Below are positions 17,842 through 25,927 of a stretch of 64,000 nt of DNA, piece after piece (the stretch's first letter is position 1; each line of letters starts with the position of its first letter). This DNA is from Deltaproteobacteria bacterium UBA4427 (GTDB lineage Bacteria; Myxococcota_A; UBA9160; UBA4427). The DNA is taken from contig DGPZ01000181.1 in the NCBI GenBank assembly GCA_002390675.1, forward strand, positions 20,624 to 84,623. The letters run 5' to 3'. A model generated the notes under the pieces. That model was not told the origin of the DNA. It was given only the letters and a program-made list of their open reading frames with translations, and made no database searches. The translations under genes were made by a program, and so were the position numbers.

Positions 17842-18992
17842 AGCGATGGGTCATCGCGGGTGGTGGCACAGGCGGCCACGTAACGCCGGCACTCGCATTA
17901 GGCGAAGCGCTTCGCTCCAAGGGTGACGAAGTTCTTTTCATCGGATCCGCTCGGGGACTCGAGTCTCGACTCGTACCGGACGCCGGATTCAATCTGGAAA
18001 TTCTGCCGAGCGAACAAGTGATGGGTCGCAATCTCCTCGGTCAAATCAGAGGCGCATTCGCAATCCTTCGCTCAACGTTCACGGCCCGGCGTATCCTTAA
18101 GCGATTTGATGCCGACGCAGTGATCTCGGTTGGGGGCTACGCAGCGATGCCCGCCGCCCTGGCCGCCAAAACCCTGAGCCGACCGCTCTTCCTCGTTGAA
18201 CCCAACGCTATTCCTGGCCGAGTCAACAAACTCACGGCACGATTCGCCCGTACGGTCTTCGTCGGCTTCGAGTCCACCAGGGGCAACTTGCCTAGCGGAC
18301 CGGAAAGTCTTTGCGTCGGCGTACCCCTTCGCCGGGCCCTATACCGCGCCTTTGCGGACCGCCCCGAAAAGGGTGTCCCCGGAACGCCTCTCCGCGTATT
18401 CGTGTTCGGCGGTAGCCAAGGCGCTCGTCAACTCAACGAAAACGTTCCGAATGCGCTTTCCCGTCTGCGGAAAAAATCCGTCGAGGTTTTTCATCAGACC
18501 GGCGAGGCGGACCGTGCCGATGTTGAAGCACGCTATGCCGAGTTGGGCCTCCCTGCGGAAGTTGTCTCCTTCGAGCACGAAATGGCAAAACGCTACGAAT
18601 GGGCAGACCTCGTGATTTGTCGTGCCGGTGCGCTGACCGTTGCAGAACTCGCACTTGCGAGGATGCCTGCACTACTGATTCCGTATCCATTCGCAGCGGA
18701 CGATCATCAGTCAGCGAATGCGAACGCACTAGAACAAGCCGGCGCCGCGCGAAGCCTTGATGCAAAGCCCCTCGACATAAATGCTCTCGCTCAAGCCGTT
18801 GCGGAGTTCGTCACGACGCCTGGACGTCTCGTACTCATGCGCGAAGCAGCCGACCGACTCGCGAGACCTCACGCCGCGATCGATATCATCGAACATTGCA
18901 CGGCGAGGCTCGATGGCCGACCGCCGCGGGTTCAACGCGACGCTAAGGACCATGCAGTCACCGAGGGGGAAGCATCTTGCCCCGAAAGTTGA
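17835..18992 (+). CDS. murG: MurG, lipid II-forming GlcNAc transferase
   Basis: 385 residues, GT28 family. Residues 7-16 are the GGGTGGHVTP glycine loop; SVGGYAAMPAALAA, VFGGSQGARQLNE and the UDP-GlcNAc site CRAGALTVAELA are all present. It works on the inner face of the membrane, adding GlcNAc to lipid I. AAGGAG stands 8 nt before the ATG, inside ftsW. The C-terminal 25 residues are a hydrophilic extension that runs 16 nt into murC. Confidence 0.96.
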   Translation: MVKRWVIAGGGTGGHVTPALALGEALRSKGDEVLFIGSARGLESRLVPDAGFNLEILPSEQVMGRNLLGQIRGAFAILRSTFTARRILKRFDADAVISVGGYAAMPAALAAKTLSRPLFLVEPNAIPGRVNKLTARFARTVFVGFESTRGNLPSGPESLCVGVPLRRALYRAFADRPEKGVPGTPLRVFVFGGSQGARQLNENVPNALSRLRKKSVEVFHQTGEADRADVEARYAELGLPAEVVSFEHEMAKRYEWADLVICRAGALTVAELALARMPALLIPYPFAADDHQSANANALEQAGAARSLDAKPLDINALAQAVAEFVTTPGRLVLMREAADRLARPHAAIDIIEHCTARLDGRPPRVQRDAKDHAVTEGEASCPES

Positions 18993-20377
18993 GCCCACTG
19001 CATTTCGTTGGAATTGGTGGAATTGGCATGGCCGCCCTCGCCGAACTCTTCCACGCCCAGGGCCATACGGTTTCGGGTTCGGATGTCGTTGCGGGCGCGA
19101 CTTTCGAGCGACTGCGCGAGTTAGGCGTCCGCGTCCAACTCGGGCATGCCGCAGAAGCGGTAAGAGAAGCCGCGACCGTCGTTCACTCCTCCGCGATTTC
19201 GCAAGACAATCCCGAACTCGCCGCGGCGCGAGAACAGAATATTCCGATCATCGGCCGCGGTGCATTACTCGCAGAAGTTCTTCGTACACACGACGCGATC
19301 GCGATCGGTGGTTCCCACGGCAAGACAACGACATCTGCGATGACTGCGTATTTGCTCGAAGCTGCTGGACTCGACCCGACTGCTCTGATTGGCGGACGCG
19401 TGCCGCGGCGCAGTGGTGGCGCGAGCCCCGTCAAGCTCGGCCAGGGTGACCTGATCGTTGCCGAAGTGGACGAAAGCGATGGCTCGTTCCTACTCACACG
19501 CCCACTCTTCGCAGTGATCACGAACGCCGACCCGGAGCATCTCGATCACTACGGTACTAGGGAAGTACTGCTAGATGCCTTCGTGCAGTTCGCAAACTCA
19601 GTCCCCGTTCACGGCGCAGTCATTTTAGGAATCGATCATCCGGGCGTTGCCGAAATCGCACCGCGCATCACATCACGGAAGATCACCTTTGGGTTCGCGG
19701 AAGATGCAGATCTTCGTGCGGCATCGATTGAAGTGATCGCAGGGGGACAGCGGTGCCATGCCGTCCTTCGCGACGACCAGCGGTTCACCTTCGACGTCCC
19801 CATGCCAGGCAGGCATAACGTCCTTAATGCGCTCGCAGCTCTCGCCGTCGGTCTCGAACAAGGCGTAGGTGCTGAAATACTCTGCAAAGCAATCGGTACC
19901 TTTCCGGGCGTTGCGCGGCGCTATGAGCGTAAGGGCACTTCACGGGGAGTCGAATTCATAGACGACTACGCTCATCATCCCGCCGAAGTCCGTGCCGTAC
20001 TTTCCGGCGCCCGCAGCGTTCACGACGGCCCAATCACTGCAATTTTCCAGCCCCATCGCTACACACGAACCCGCGATTGCTGGAACGAATTCACTGAGGC
20101 CTTCGCGGACGCAGACCGCGTGCTGATCTGCGACATCTATCCCGCAAGCGAAACTCCAATTGAAGGCATCGACGGGGAACGACTCGCAGATGCGATCCGC
20201 AGCCATGGTCATCCAGACGTCCAATTCGGTGGCAGCCTGGAATCGATCGAAAGGGCTTGGTCCCAGCAGTTTAACGACGGGGAACTTGTGCTCACACTCG
20301 GTGCCGGCGATGTGGTCGCCCTAGGCCCACAAATTTTAGCTCGTCGACAAATGCTAAACGACGGAGGCTCCGCATGA
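18977..20377 (+). CDS. murC: UDP-MurNAc:L-Ala ligase MurC
   Basis: 466 residues. It begins at TTG 18977: GAGGGGGA lies about 6 nt upstream, and the family start (LHFVGIGGIGMAALAELF) follows at residue 8. The ATP loop is GGSHGKTTTSAM near residue 112; DYAHHPAEV and FQPHRYTRT are MurC-specific. It commits UDP-MurNAc to stem-peptide synthesis. It overlaps murG by 16 nt and murB by 4 nt. Confidence 0.95.
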   Translation: MPRKLSPLHFVGIGGIGMAALAELFHAQGHTVSGSDVVAGATFERLRELGVRVQLGHAAEAVREAATVVHSSAISQDNPELAAAREQNIPIIGRGALLAEVLRTHDAIAIGGSHGKTTTSAMTAYLLEAAGLDPTALIGGRVPRRSGGASPVKLGQGDLIVAEVDESDGSFLLTRPLFAVITNADPEHLDHYGTREVLLDAFVQFANSVPVHGAVILGIDHPGVAEIAPRITSRKITFGFAEDADLRAASIEVIAGGQRCHAVLRDDQRFTFDVPMPGRHNVLNALAALAVGLEQGVGAEILCKAIGTFPGVARRYERKGTSRGVEFIDDYAHHPAEVRAVLSGARSVHDGPITAIFQPHRYTRTRDCWNEFTEAFADADRVLICDIYPASETPIEGIDGERLADAIRSHGHPDVQFGGSLESIERAWSQQFNDGELVLTLGAGDVVALGPQILARRQMLNDGGSA

Positions 20378-21315
20378 TCGGTCAAGCTGCACGCCGATCA
20401 TTGGACGACCTTCTCGGCGAACGAGTTGAGTTCGACGCGCCACTCGCACGCCACACGTCCTTGCGTATCGGGGGTCCTGCGGATGCCCTAGCCACTCCAT
20501 TGAGCCGTACGGAACTTGCAAAGACGCTTGCACTCTGCCACGAACATGGCCTAGCAACGCATGTTCTCGGTGCTGGCTTCAACGTCCTCGTATCAGATGC
20601 AGGACTGCGCGCTGTTGTGATTCGCCTCAAGAAGCTGCGCGGCATCGAGCGCGTTAGCCAAACGACGATTGCGATTGAAGCTGGCGCCTCACACGCCACG
20701 ATCACTCGCTACTGCGTTGAGCACGGATTATCCGGCCTCGAATTCGGCGCGGGCATTCCCGGAACACTCGGCGGATGGCTCGCCATGAATGCCGGAATCG
20801 GAGTGCGCGAGATCAAGGACGTCGTGGAACGAATCGACCTTCTCGCTGCTGACGGACAACGCCTTCCCACGATTGAACGCGAGTCTCTCGACTTCCAATA
20901 CCGAACGCTCCCGGGGCTGCCTAAGGGTTCTGTCATGGTCGGCGCACACCTAGCAGTGACCGAGAGCCAACGCCCCAAAGTTCAGTCCGAAATTGATCGC
21001 CTCCTCTCCCACAGGCAAGCCACGCAACCGACCGACATTCCCAGCTGCGGATCGGTGTTCCGCAATCCGCCCGACGATTTCGCGGGACGCCTCATCGAAG
21101 CAGCGGGCCTTAAAGGCACTCGAGAAGGCGGCGCCGAGATATCAACGGTTCATGCAAATTTCATAGTGAATCGCGGTGGAGCAACCGCGGCGGACGTGCT
21201 CCGGCTCATAGAACGCGCACGGAAGGCCGTCGCGCACGGGAGCGGGATCCAGCTCGATACGGAAGTCCAGCTTCTCGGCGAACAACCATCAATCTTGGAG
21301 ATGAACGCGTCATGA
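20374..21315 (+). CDS. murB: UDP-N-acetylenolpyruvoylglucosamine reductase MurB
   Basis: 313 residues, FAD-binding type 4 fold. HTSLRIGGPADALATP near the N-terminus, GLEFGAGIPGTLGGWLAMNAG, the catalytic-serine segment IPSCGSVFRNP near residue 225, and the terminal catalytic-Glu region are visible. The spacing resembles type II MurB, which lacks the E. coli tyrosine loop. It makes UDP-MurNAc. GGAGG precedes the ATG. It is followed directly by ftsQ by ATGA overlap; in E. coli a ddl gene stands between mur genes and ftsQ. Confidence 0.94.
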   Translation: MIGQAARRSLDDLLGERVEFDAPLARHTSLRIGGPADALATPLSRTELAKTLALCHEHGLATHVLGAGFNVLVSDAGLRAVVIRLKKLRGIERVSQTTIAIEAGASHATITRYCVEHGLSGLEFGAGIPGTLGGWLAMNAGIGVREIKDVVERIDLLAADGQRLPTIERESLDFQYRTLPGLPKGSVMVGAHLAVTESQRPKVQSEIDRLLSHRQATQPTDIPSCGSVFRNPPDDFAGRLIEAAGLKGTREGGAEISTVHANFIVNRGGATAADVLRLIERARKAVAHGSGIQLDTEVQLLGEQPSILEMNAS

Positions 21316-22244
21316 ATATGATCAAGCGACTCTTCTCGGGTAAGTCGATTCGGCGCCGCTCCCTCGAACGCGAAACCGCAGCCCGTGCGCGCCGGGCACG
21401 AGACCATCTCGAGAAGAAGCGCGACCGCGAACGCATACGCCTAGCACGAGACCGCGCACGACATGAAATCAGCATGAGTCGTCGTCGAACTCTTCGCGTG
21501 CTCTCGCCAGTGCTCTTCGTGGCTGCCTTCGCAATCGGTTCGCAGATCGCGCCGCTGCTCGTCGAAAAGGTATGGCTACAAACCAAGTTTATTGATCGCA
21601 TCGCAGTTCAAGGCGCCGTGGCCTTAACACCCGCAGCAATTGCAGCCAGCGCTGGCGCACTCACGGGGTTGCCCCTTAGCCAAATAGACCCGCAGCAAGT
21701 AGCAGAGCAGCTCGTTGCCGACCCATGGATCGAAGCCGCGCGTGCATTGAGGCTCCCCAGCGGAACCCTCGTCGTCCGCGTGGTGGAACGCGAAGCGATC
21801 GCTCGCTGGCAGATAGGAGGCCGCACCGATCTCATAGATCCCGAAGGCAGCCGCTTTGCCGGCGCCATAGAGCCCGGCGGCCCGCTCCCTACTGTCGAAG
21901 GAGACAGCGTGGATCAAGGACTCCTTCCCAGCGAAGCCCTTGAGATTCTCGAAGCAGTCGCCCAACACGCGTCACTGACCCGCGACTCGAACGCGATCCG
22001 CCTGCACTTGCCCGGGCTCGAGACAGACGCCGAGGGAATCCTGCGTGGATCCACCTCAGGCTATGTGCTCGAAATCGGCGCCGAAGGTCCGCGGGCCTTG
22101 CTAGGACGAAGACTCTTTTCACAGCGTGTTGCGCGCTTGGCCTCACTCCTCGATCACGACGAGGATGCGATCCAAGCCGCTGCGCTGATCGATTTACGGT
22201 TCGCAGACCGTGCGGTTTTGCGTACCGAGTCCGCCTCTGGGTAG
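21312..22244 (+). CDS. ftsQ: FtsQ divisome protein (POTRA domain)
   Basis: 310 residues. A very basic cytoplasmic N-terminus (residues 1-55, Arg-rich) leads to one membrane segment at about 57-77 and a periplasmic POTRA domain starting IDRIAVQGAVALTPAAI, then the FtsQ/DivIB domain (PWIEAARALRLPSGTLVVRV, EREAIARWQ). It scaffolds FtsB/FtsL and recruits FtsWI. The identification rests on the domain layout and place before ftsA. It overlaps murB by ATGA; a 113-bp gap follows. Confidence 0.9.
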   Translation: MNMIKRLFSGKSIRRRSLERETAARARRARDHLEKKRDRERIRLARDRARHEISMSRRRTLRVLSPVLFVAAFAIGSQIAPLLVEKVWLQTKFIDRIAVQGAVALTPAAIAASAGALTGLPLSQIDPQQVAEQLVADPWIEAARALRLPSGTLVVRVVEREAIARWQIGGRTDLIDPEGSRFAGAIEPGGPLPTVEGDSVDQGLLPSEALEILEAVAQHASLTRDSNAIRLHLPGLETDAEGILRGSTSGYVLEIGAEGPRALLGRRLFSQRVARLASLLDHDEDAIQAAALIDLRFADRAVLRTESASG

Positions 22245-22265
22245 AGGTGGGCCATCAGCGGCGAC

Positions 22266-22315
22266 GGGGCCCGGATGGGTCAGGTCGTCCATCTTAGGGG
22301 GCCCCGGATGGGGTC
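22266..22315 (+). repeat. Two imperfect direct repeats upstream of ftsA
   Basis: GGGGCCCGGATGGGTC (22266-22281) recurs as GGGGGCCCCGGATGGGGTC (22297-22315), about 31 bp apart, in the only sizeable gap before ftsA. CCATC motifs at about 22252 and 22289 are the complement of GATGG in each repeat, so the RNA could form alternative hairpins. It may be an operator or leader structure; no T-run follows. Confidence 0.45.
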
Positions 22316-22357
22316 TCTCAATCTCGAGGGTGAATAGTCTTCGAGTGGAGGGTAAGC

Positions 22358-23596
22358 ATGTCCAAGAAGGATGAGCTGATCGTGGGGCTCGATATAGGGA
22401 CCACAAAAATCTGCGCAATTGTCGCAGAGGAGACGGAGAGTGGAATCGACATCGTCGGCATAGGGACGCACCCGAGCCGAGGACTTCGAAAGGGGGTTGT
22501 TGTCGACATTGAAGCGACCGTCGATTCCATCAAGCGTGCGGTCGAAGAGGCCGAGTTGATGGCGGACTGCGAGATCACGTCGGTCTATGCAGGCGTGGCA
22601 GGAGGCCACATTCGTGCCTTCAACTCCCACGGTGTTGTGGCGGTGAAGGACTCGGAAGTGCGTGACGGAGACGTCAAGCGCGTGATCGATGCAGCAAAGG
22701 CCGTCGCAATCCCGATGGACCGCGAGGTGATCCACGTGATCCCTCAAGAGTTTATCGTCGATGACCAGGACGGGATCCGGGAACCCCTCGGCATGAGCGG
22801 GGTCAGGCTTGAAGCCAAGATCCATATCGTGACCGCGGCGGTGACCAGCGCCCAAAACATTGTGAAATGTTGCAATAAGGCCGGCCTGAATGTGATGGAC
22901 ATCGTGCTCGAGCCCCTCGCCAGCGCGGCCGCGGTGCTGGCAGACGATGAACGGGACCTCGGGGTGTGCATGATCGACATCGGCGGCGGCACGACGGATA
23001 TCGCCGTCTTCGCAGACGGGTCGATCAAGAACACTTCCGTGCTCGGAATCGGTGGCTATCACTTCACCAACGACATCGCCGTCGGTTTACGAACGCCGTT
23101 TGATGAAGCGGAACGCATCAAAAAGAAGTTCGGAGTCGCATCAGCGCGATATCTGGGCTCTGACGACGTGATCAGCGTGCCTTCGGTCGGTGGACGAAAA
23201 CCTCGGGACGTCTCTCGGAAGACACTCTGCGAAATCATCGAACCTCGGGCCGAGGAAATCCTATCGCTTGCGCGACAGGAACTGCATCGGGCCGAATTAA
23301 TCGACAAGATCCCCTCCGGCGTCGTGCTGACAGGGGGTGCTTCGGCCCTTTCGGGAATTGCGGAGCTCGCGGAAGAGATTTTCGAAGCCCCGGTCCGCCA
23401 AGGTCTTCCTTCTTCTATAGGTGGACTACAGGACGTGGTTCGAAGCCCTATGTACTCGACCGGTGTTGGTTTGGTGCTCTTCGGGCTCGACCAGCAACGT
23501 TCGAATCGTAGTAGTCGCTTCCGGATTCGAGACGAATCGATCTTCGGCCGGGTGAAACAACGCATGCGAGACTGGTTCTATGCAGAGTTCGACTGA
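22358..23596 (+). CDS. ftsA: FtsA, actin-like membrane anchor of the Z-ring
   Basis: 412 residues, typical length. The actin-fold phosphate loops are GLDIGTTKICAIV near residue 10 and DIGGGTTDIAVF near 207; SHC-type subdomain 1C lies between. VLTGGASALSGI near 323 is the adenosine motif. The C-terminus has a linker and an amphipathic helix (IFGRVKQRMRDWFYAEF) for membrane binding. GGAGGG is placed well before the ATG. It tethers FtsZ to the membrane and recruits later divisome proteins. Confidence 0.97.
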   Translation: MSKKDELIVGLDIGTTKICAIVAEETESGIDIVGIGTHPSRGLRKGVVVDIEATVDSIKRAVEEAELMADCEITSVYAGVAGGHIRAFNSHGVVAVKDSEVRDGDVKRVIDAAKAVAIPMDREVIHVIPQEFIVDDQDGIREPLGMSGVRLEAKIHIVTAAVTSAQNIVKCCNKAGLNVMDIVLEPLASAAAVLADDERDLGVCMIDIGGGTTDIAVFADGSIKNTSVLGIGGYHFTNDIAVGLRTPFDEAERIKKKFGVASARYLGSDDVISVPSVGGRKPRDVSRKTLCEIIEPRAEEILSLARQELHRAELIDKIPSGVVLTGGASALSGIAELAEEIFEAPVRQGLPSSIGGLQDVVRSPMYSTGVGLVLFGLDQQRSNRSSRFRIRDESIFGRVKQRMRDWFYAEFD

Positions 23597-23758
23597 GACA
23601 CTGGGCAGCCTCTTTCCGGGTCAATGTCCACCGTGAGCAAAACTATTCCCGGAAGATCAACAAGAAAAGCCTGGATCATTCATTCATGAATCAGGACAAA
23701 TTCCACCAAAAGGTGTTACATTCCGAACTGCTGCCAAGCATCGTCGGGGGGTGAAAGC

Positions 23759-25183
23759 ATGGCTAAGAAAACTAACGATCGTTCAAAATCTGAAAACACG
23801 TCGAACTCATGCGGTTCAGATGGCGTGGACCTACTTGAACTCGGACCGGAAGACGGTCAGGAACTACTCGAGTTCGAGGGAAGCTCACACCAAGAGGCCA
23901 TTATTAAGGTCATTGGTGTTGGCGGTGGCGGTGGGAACGCTCTGAATACCATGATCCAGTCGGGTCTTGGTGGCGTCGATTTCATCGCTGCAAACACGGA
24001 TGCGCAAGCGCTCTCGCATAACCTGGCTCCGACTAAGGTCCAGCTAGGAGCGGAGATCACGCGTGGCCTTGGTTGTGGTGCGAACCCGGATCGCGGACGC
24101 GCTTCGGCGCTCGAAGCCCGCGACCGATTGCGCGAGCTTCTCGAAGGCTCGGACATGGTCTTCGTGACCGCCGGTATGGGGGGTGGCACCGGAACCGGTG
24201 CGGCGCCTATCGTGGCGGAAGTCGCGCGGGAAGTCGGAGCGCTGACTGTTGGCGTTGTGACTAAGCCGTTCCCGTTCGAGGGTCGTGTGCGCATGAAGCA
24301 CGCGGGTCACGGACTCGACGAGCTTCACGGTGTTGTCGATACGCTGATCACGATTCCGAACCAGCGCCTCCTTGCCCTCGCCGGTAAGGGCACCGCGATG
24401 AAGGATGCCTTTTCCATTGCGGATCAGGTGTTGCTCAACGCAGTGCGTGGCATCTCGGACTTGATCACGGTCCATGGCCTGATCAACCTCGACTTCGCCG
24501 ACGTTCGTACGGTGATGAACGAGGCGGGTGTCGCGCTCATGGGCACAGGCACCGGGCGCGGTGATACGCGCGCGATGGATGCGGCAGCCGCAGCCATCTC
24601 GAGCCCGTTGCTCGAGGATCTCTCGATCGAGGGTGCACGTGGCGTGCTGATAAACATCACGGGTGGTTCGGAAATGACACTCTTCGAGGTCAACGAGGCT
24701 TCCTCTTTGGTCCACGAAGCAGCACACGAAGATGCCAACATCATCGTGGGTGCGGTCATCGACGATCAGCTCGGCGAAGACGAACTGCGCGTAACCGTGA
24801 TTGCTACGGGACTCGACAGCGCGGACGCTCGACGAACTCCGCCGGCCCCGCGGCCGCCGGAGCCTCGCATGCGCGTCCCGGATCCACAGGCGGAGATCGA
24901 GCGCGAACGCGCGATGGTCGATGCGCCTAACGTGACGCCGATTCGCGACCCAGAGCCGATGCCGGCACATGCTTCGGCAGAGATGGAAGAACAGCCTCCC
25001 GCTCAGCAGCAGCAGGTGGCCGCCTCTGGCGGACAAGCGGCAGAGGATATGGCGCAAGACGGACTCGGTTTCGCATCGCCCTTCGAGGACGAACTCGACA
25101 CACCCGCGTTCCTACGAAAGCGGACCACGGGAAGTGATGACCGAGACGTCCCGCCGTTTATGCGGCGAGGCGGCAGCGAATAA
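23759..25183 (+). CDS. ftsZ: FtsZ, tubulin-like division GTPase
   Basis: 474 residues, long for FtsZ (E. coli 383). The GTPase core starts at about residue 47 (AIIKVIGVGGGGGNALN), so there is a 46-residue acidic N-terminal extension; no start codon between 23759 and the core would remove it, and a GGGGGG ribosome site precedes ATG 23759. The tubulin G-box GGGTGTG is at 141-147 and the synergy loop NLDFADVRTVM is present. After a Pro/Gln-rich linker (about 360-440) comes the conserved C-terminal peptide DTPAFLRK at 447-454, then a second similar motif DVPPFMRR at 463-470. A GTP-fuelled Z-ring scaffold. It is last in the dcw operon; a 162-bp gap before it probably has its own promoter. Confidence 0.97.
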   Translation: MAKKTNDRSKSENTSNSCGSDGVDLLELGPEDGQELLEFEGSSHQEAIIKVIGVGGGGGNALNTMIQSGLGGVDFIAANTDAQALSHNLAPTKVQLGAEITRGLGCGANPDRGRASALEARDRLRELLEGSDMVFVTAGMGGGTGTGAAPIVAEVAREVGALTVGVVTKPFPFEGRVRMKHAGHGLDELHGVVDTLITIPNQRLLALAGKGTAMKDAFSIADQVLLNAVRGISDLITVHGLINLDFADVRTVMNEAGVALMGTGTGRGDTRAMDAAAAAISSPLLEDLSIEGARGVLINITGGSEMTLFEVNEASSLVHEAAHEDANIIVGAVIDDQLGEDELRVTVIATGLDSADARRTPPAPRPPEPRMRVPDPQAEIERERAMVDAPNVTPIRDPEPMPAHASAEMEEQPPAQQQQVAASGGQAAEDMAQDGLGFASPFEDELDTPAFLRKRTTGSDDRDVPPFMRRGGSE

Positions 25184-25210
25184 CGCTCAGCTAGGCAGCC
25201 AAAAGTGAAA

Positions 25211-25240
25211 CGGCCCCCTCAGAACTGAGGGGGCCGTTTT
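25211..25240 (+). terminator. Rho-independent terminator after ftsZ
   Basis: Perfect 12-bp stem CGGCCCCCTCAG / CTGAGGGGGCCG with an AA loop, followed by TTTT. AAA on the other flank may let it also serve the convergent HAD gene. Confidence 0.9.
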
Positions 25241-25270
25241 GCATCTGGGAGCTGACTCCGCCGCAAAGCC

Positions 25271-25927
25271 TCAGCCGTGAATCCACAGCGCAAGATCCCG
25301 GGGTGATTCCGCGAACTGTTCTGTGCCTGCCTCACGAAGCTCCGGTTCATCGCCGTATCCGTAGAGCACACCCAGGAACGCCATGCCGTTACGCGAGGCG
25401 CCCACTGCATCTGCCCCGCGATCGCCGACCATCATCGAGGCGCTTGCATTCACGCCAGTCTTTTCGAGTGCGTAACCGAGCAAATCCCGCTTGTCCGAGC
25501 GTGTTCCGTCTAGCTCCGACCCAAAGGTTCCGTCCAAATACTTCGTGAGATCGAAGTGATCAAGGATCCGTTCGACAAAGACAAGCGGCTTACTCGAAGC
25601 AACAAATAGTCGGCGACCCTGCGACTGAGCCTCTGCTAACACCTCAGGAATGCCATCGTAGACCTCGTTTTCGAAGAGCCCGACATCTCCGAAACGCTCT
25701 CGGTAAAGCTTCACTCCTCGCGGCGCCTGTTCTGCGCCAACGAGCTTCTCGAAATTCGAGAGTAAAGGCGGACCGATACACCACTCGAGCTCGTCCTTAG
25801 TCGGCACCGGCGCATCGAGCCGTTCGAGTGCGTACTGGATGCATCCCGTAATCCCGGGTTTGGGATCAGTCAGGGTGCCGTCGAGGTCAAAAAAGACGTT
25901 CTCCTTTGTGCTCACCGAGCATCTCAT
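25271..25927 (-). CDS. HAD-superfamily phosphatase (Gph/PGP-like)
   Basis: 218 residues. Motif I is VFFDLDGTLT with Asp14 and Asp16; an SSK segment (motif II) follows the cap, then KRDLLGYALEK and the acidic motif MVGDRGADAVGA. The layout and cap size resemble phosphoglycolate-phosphatase-like HADs of subfamily IA. ATG 25927 overlaps the upstream gene's TGA by one base; a TTG one codon earlier is also open. Coupling with an APH-type kinase suggests the two act on one metabolite. It converges on ftsZ across the shared terminator. Confidence 0.88.
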   Translation of the reverse strand: MRCSVSTKENVFFDLDGTLTDPKPGITGCIQYALERLDAPVPTKDELEWCIGPPLLSNFEKLVGAEQAPRGVKLYRERFGDVGLFENEVYDGIPEVLAEAQSQGRRLFVASSKPLVFVERILDHFDLTKYLDGTFGSELDGTRSDKRDLLGYALEKTGVNASASMMVGDRGADAVGASRNGMAFLGVLYGYGDEPELREAGTEQFAESPRDLALWIHG

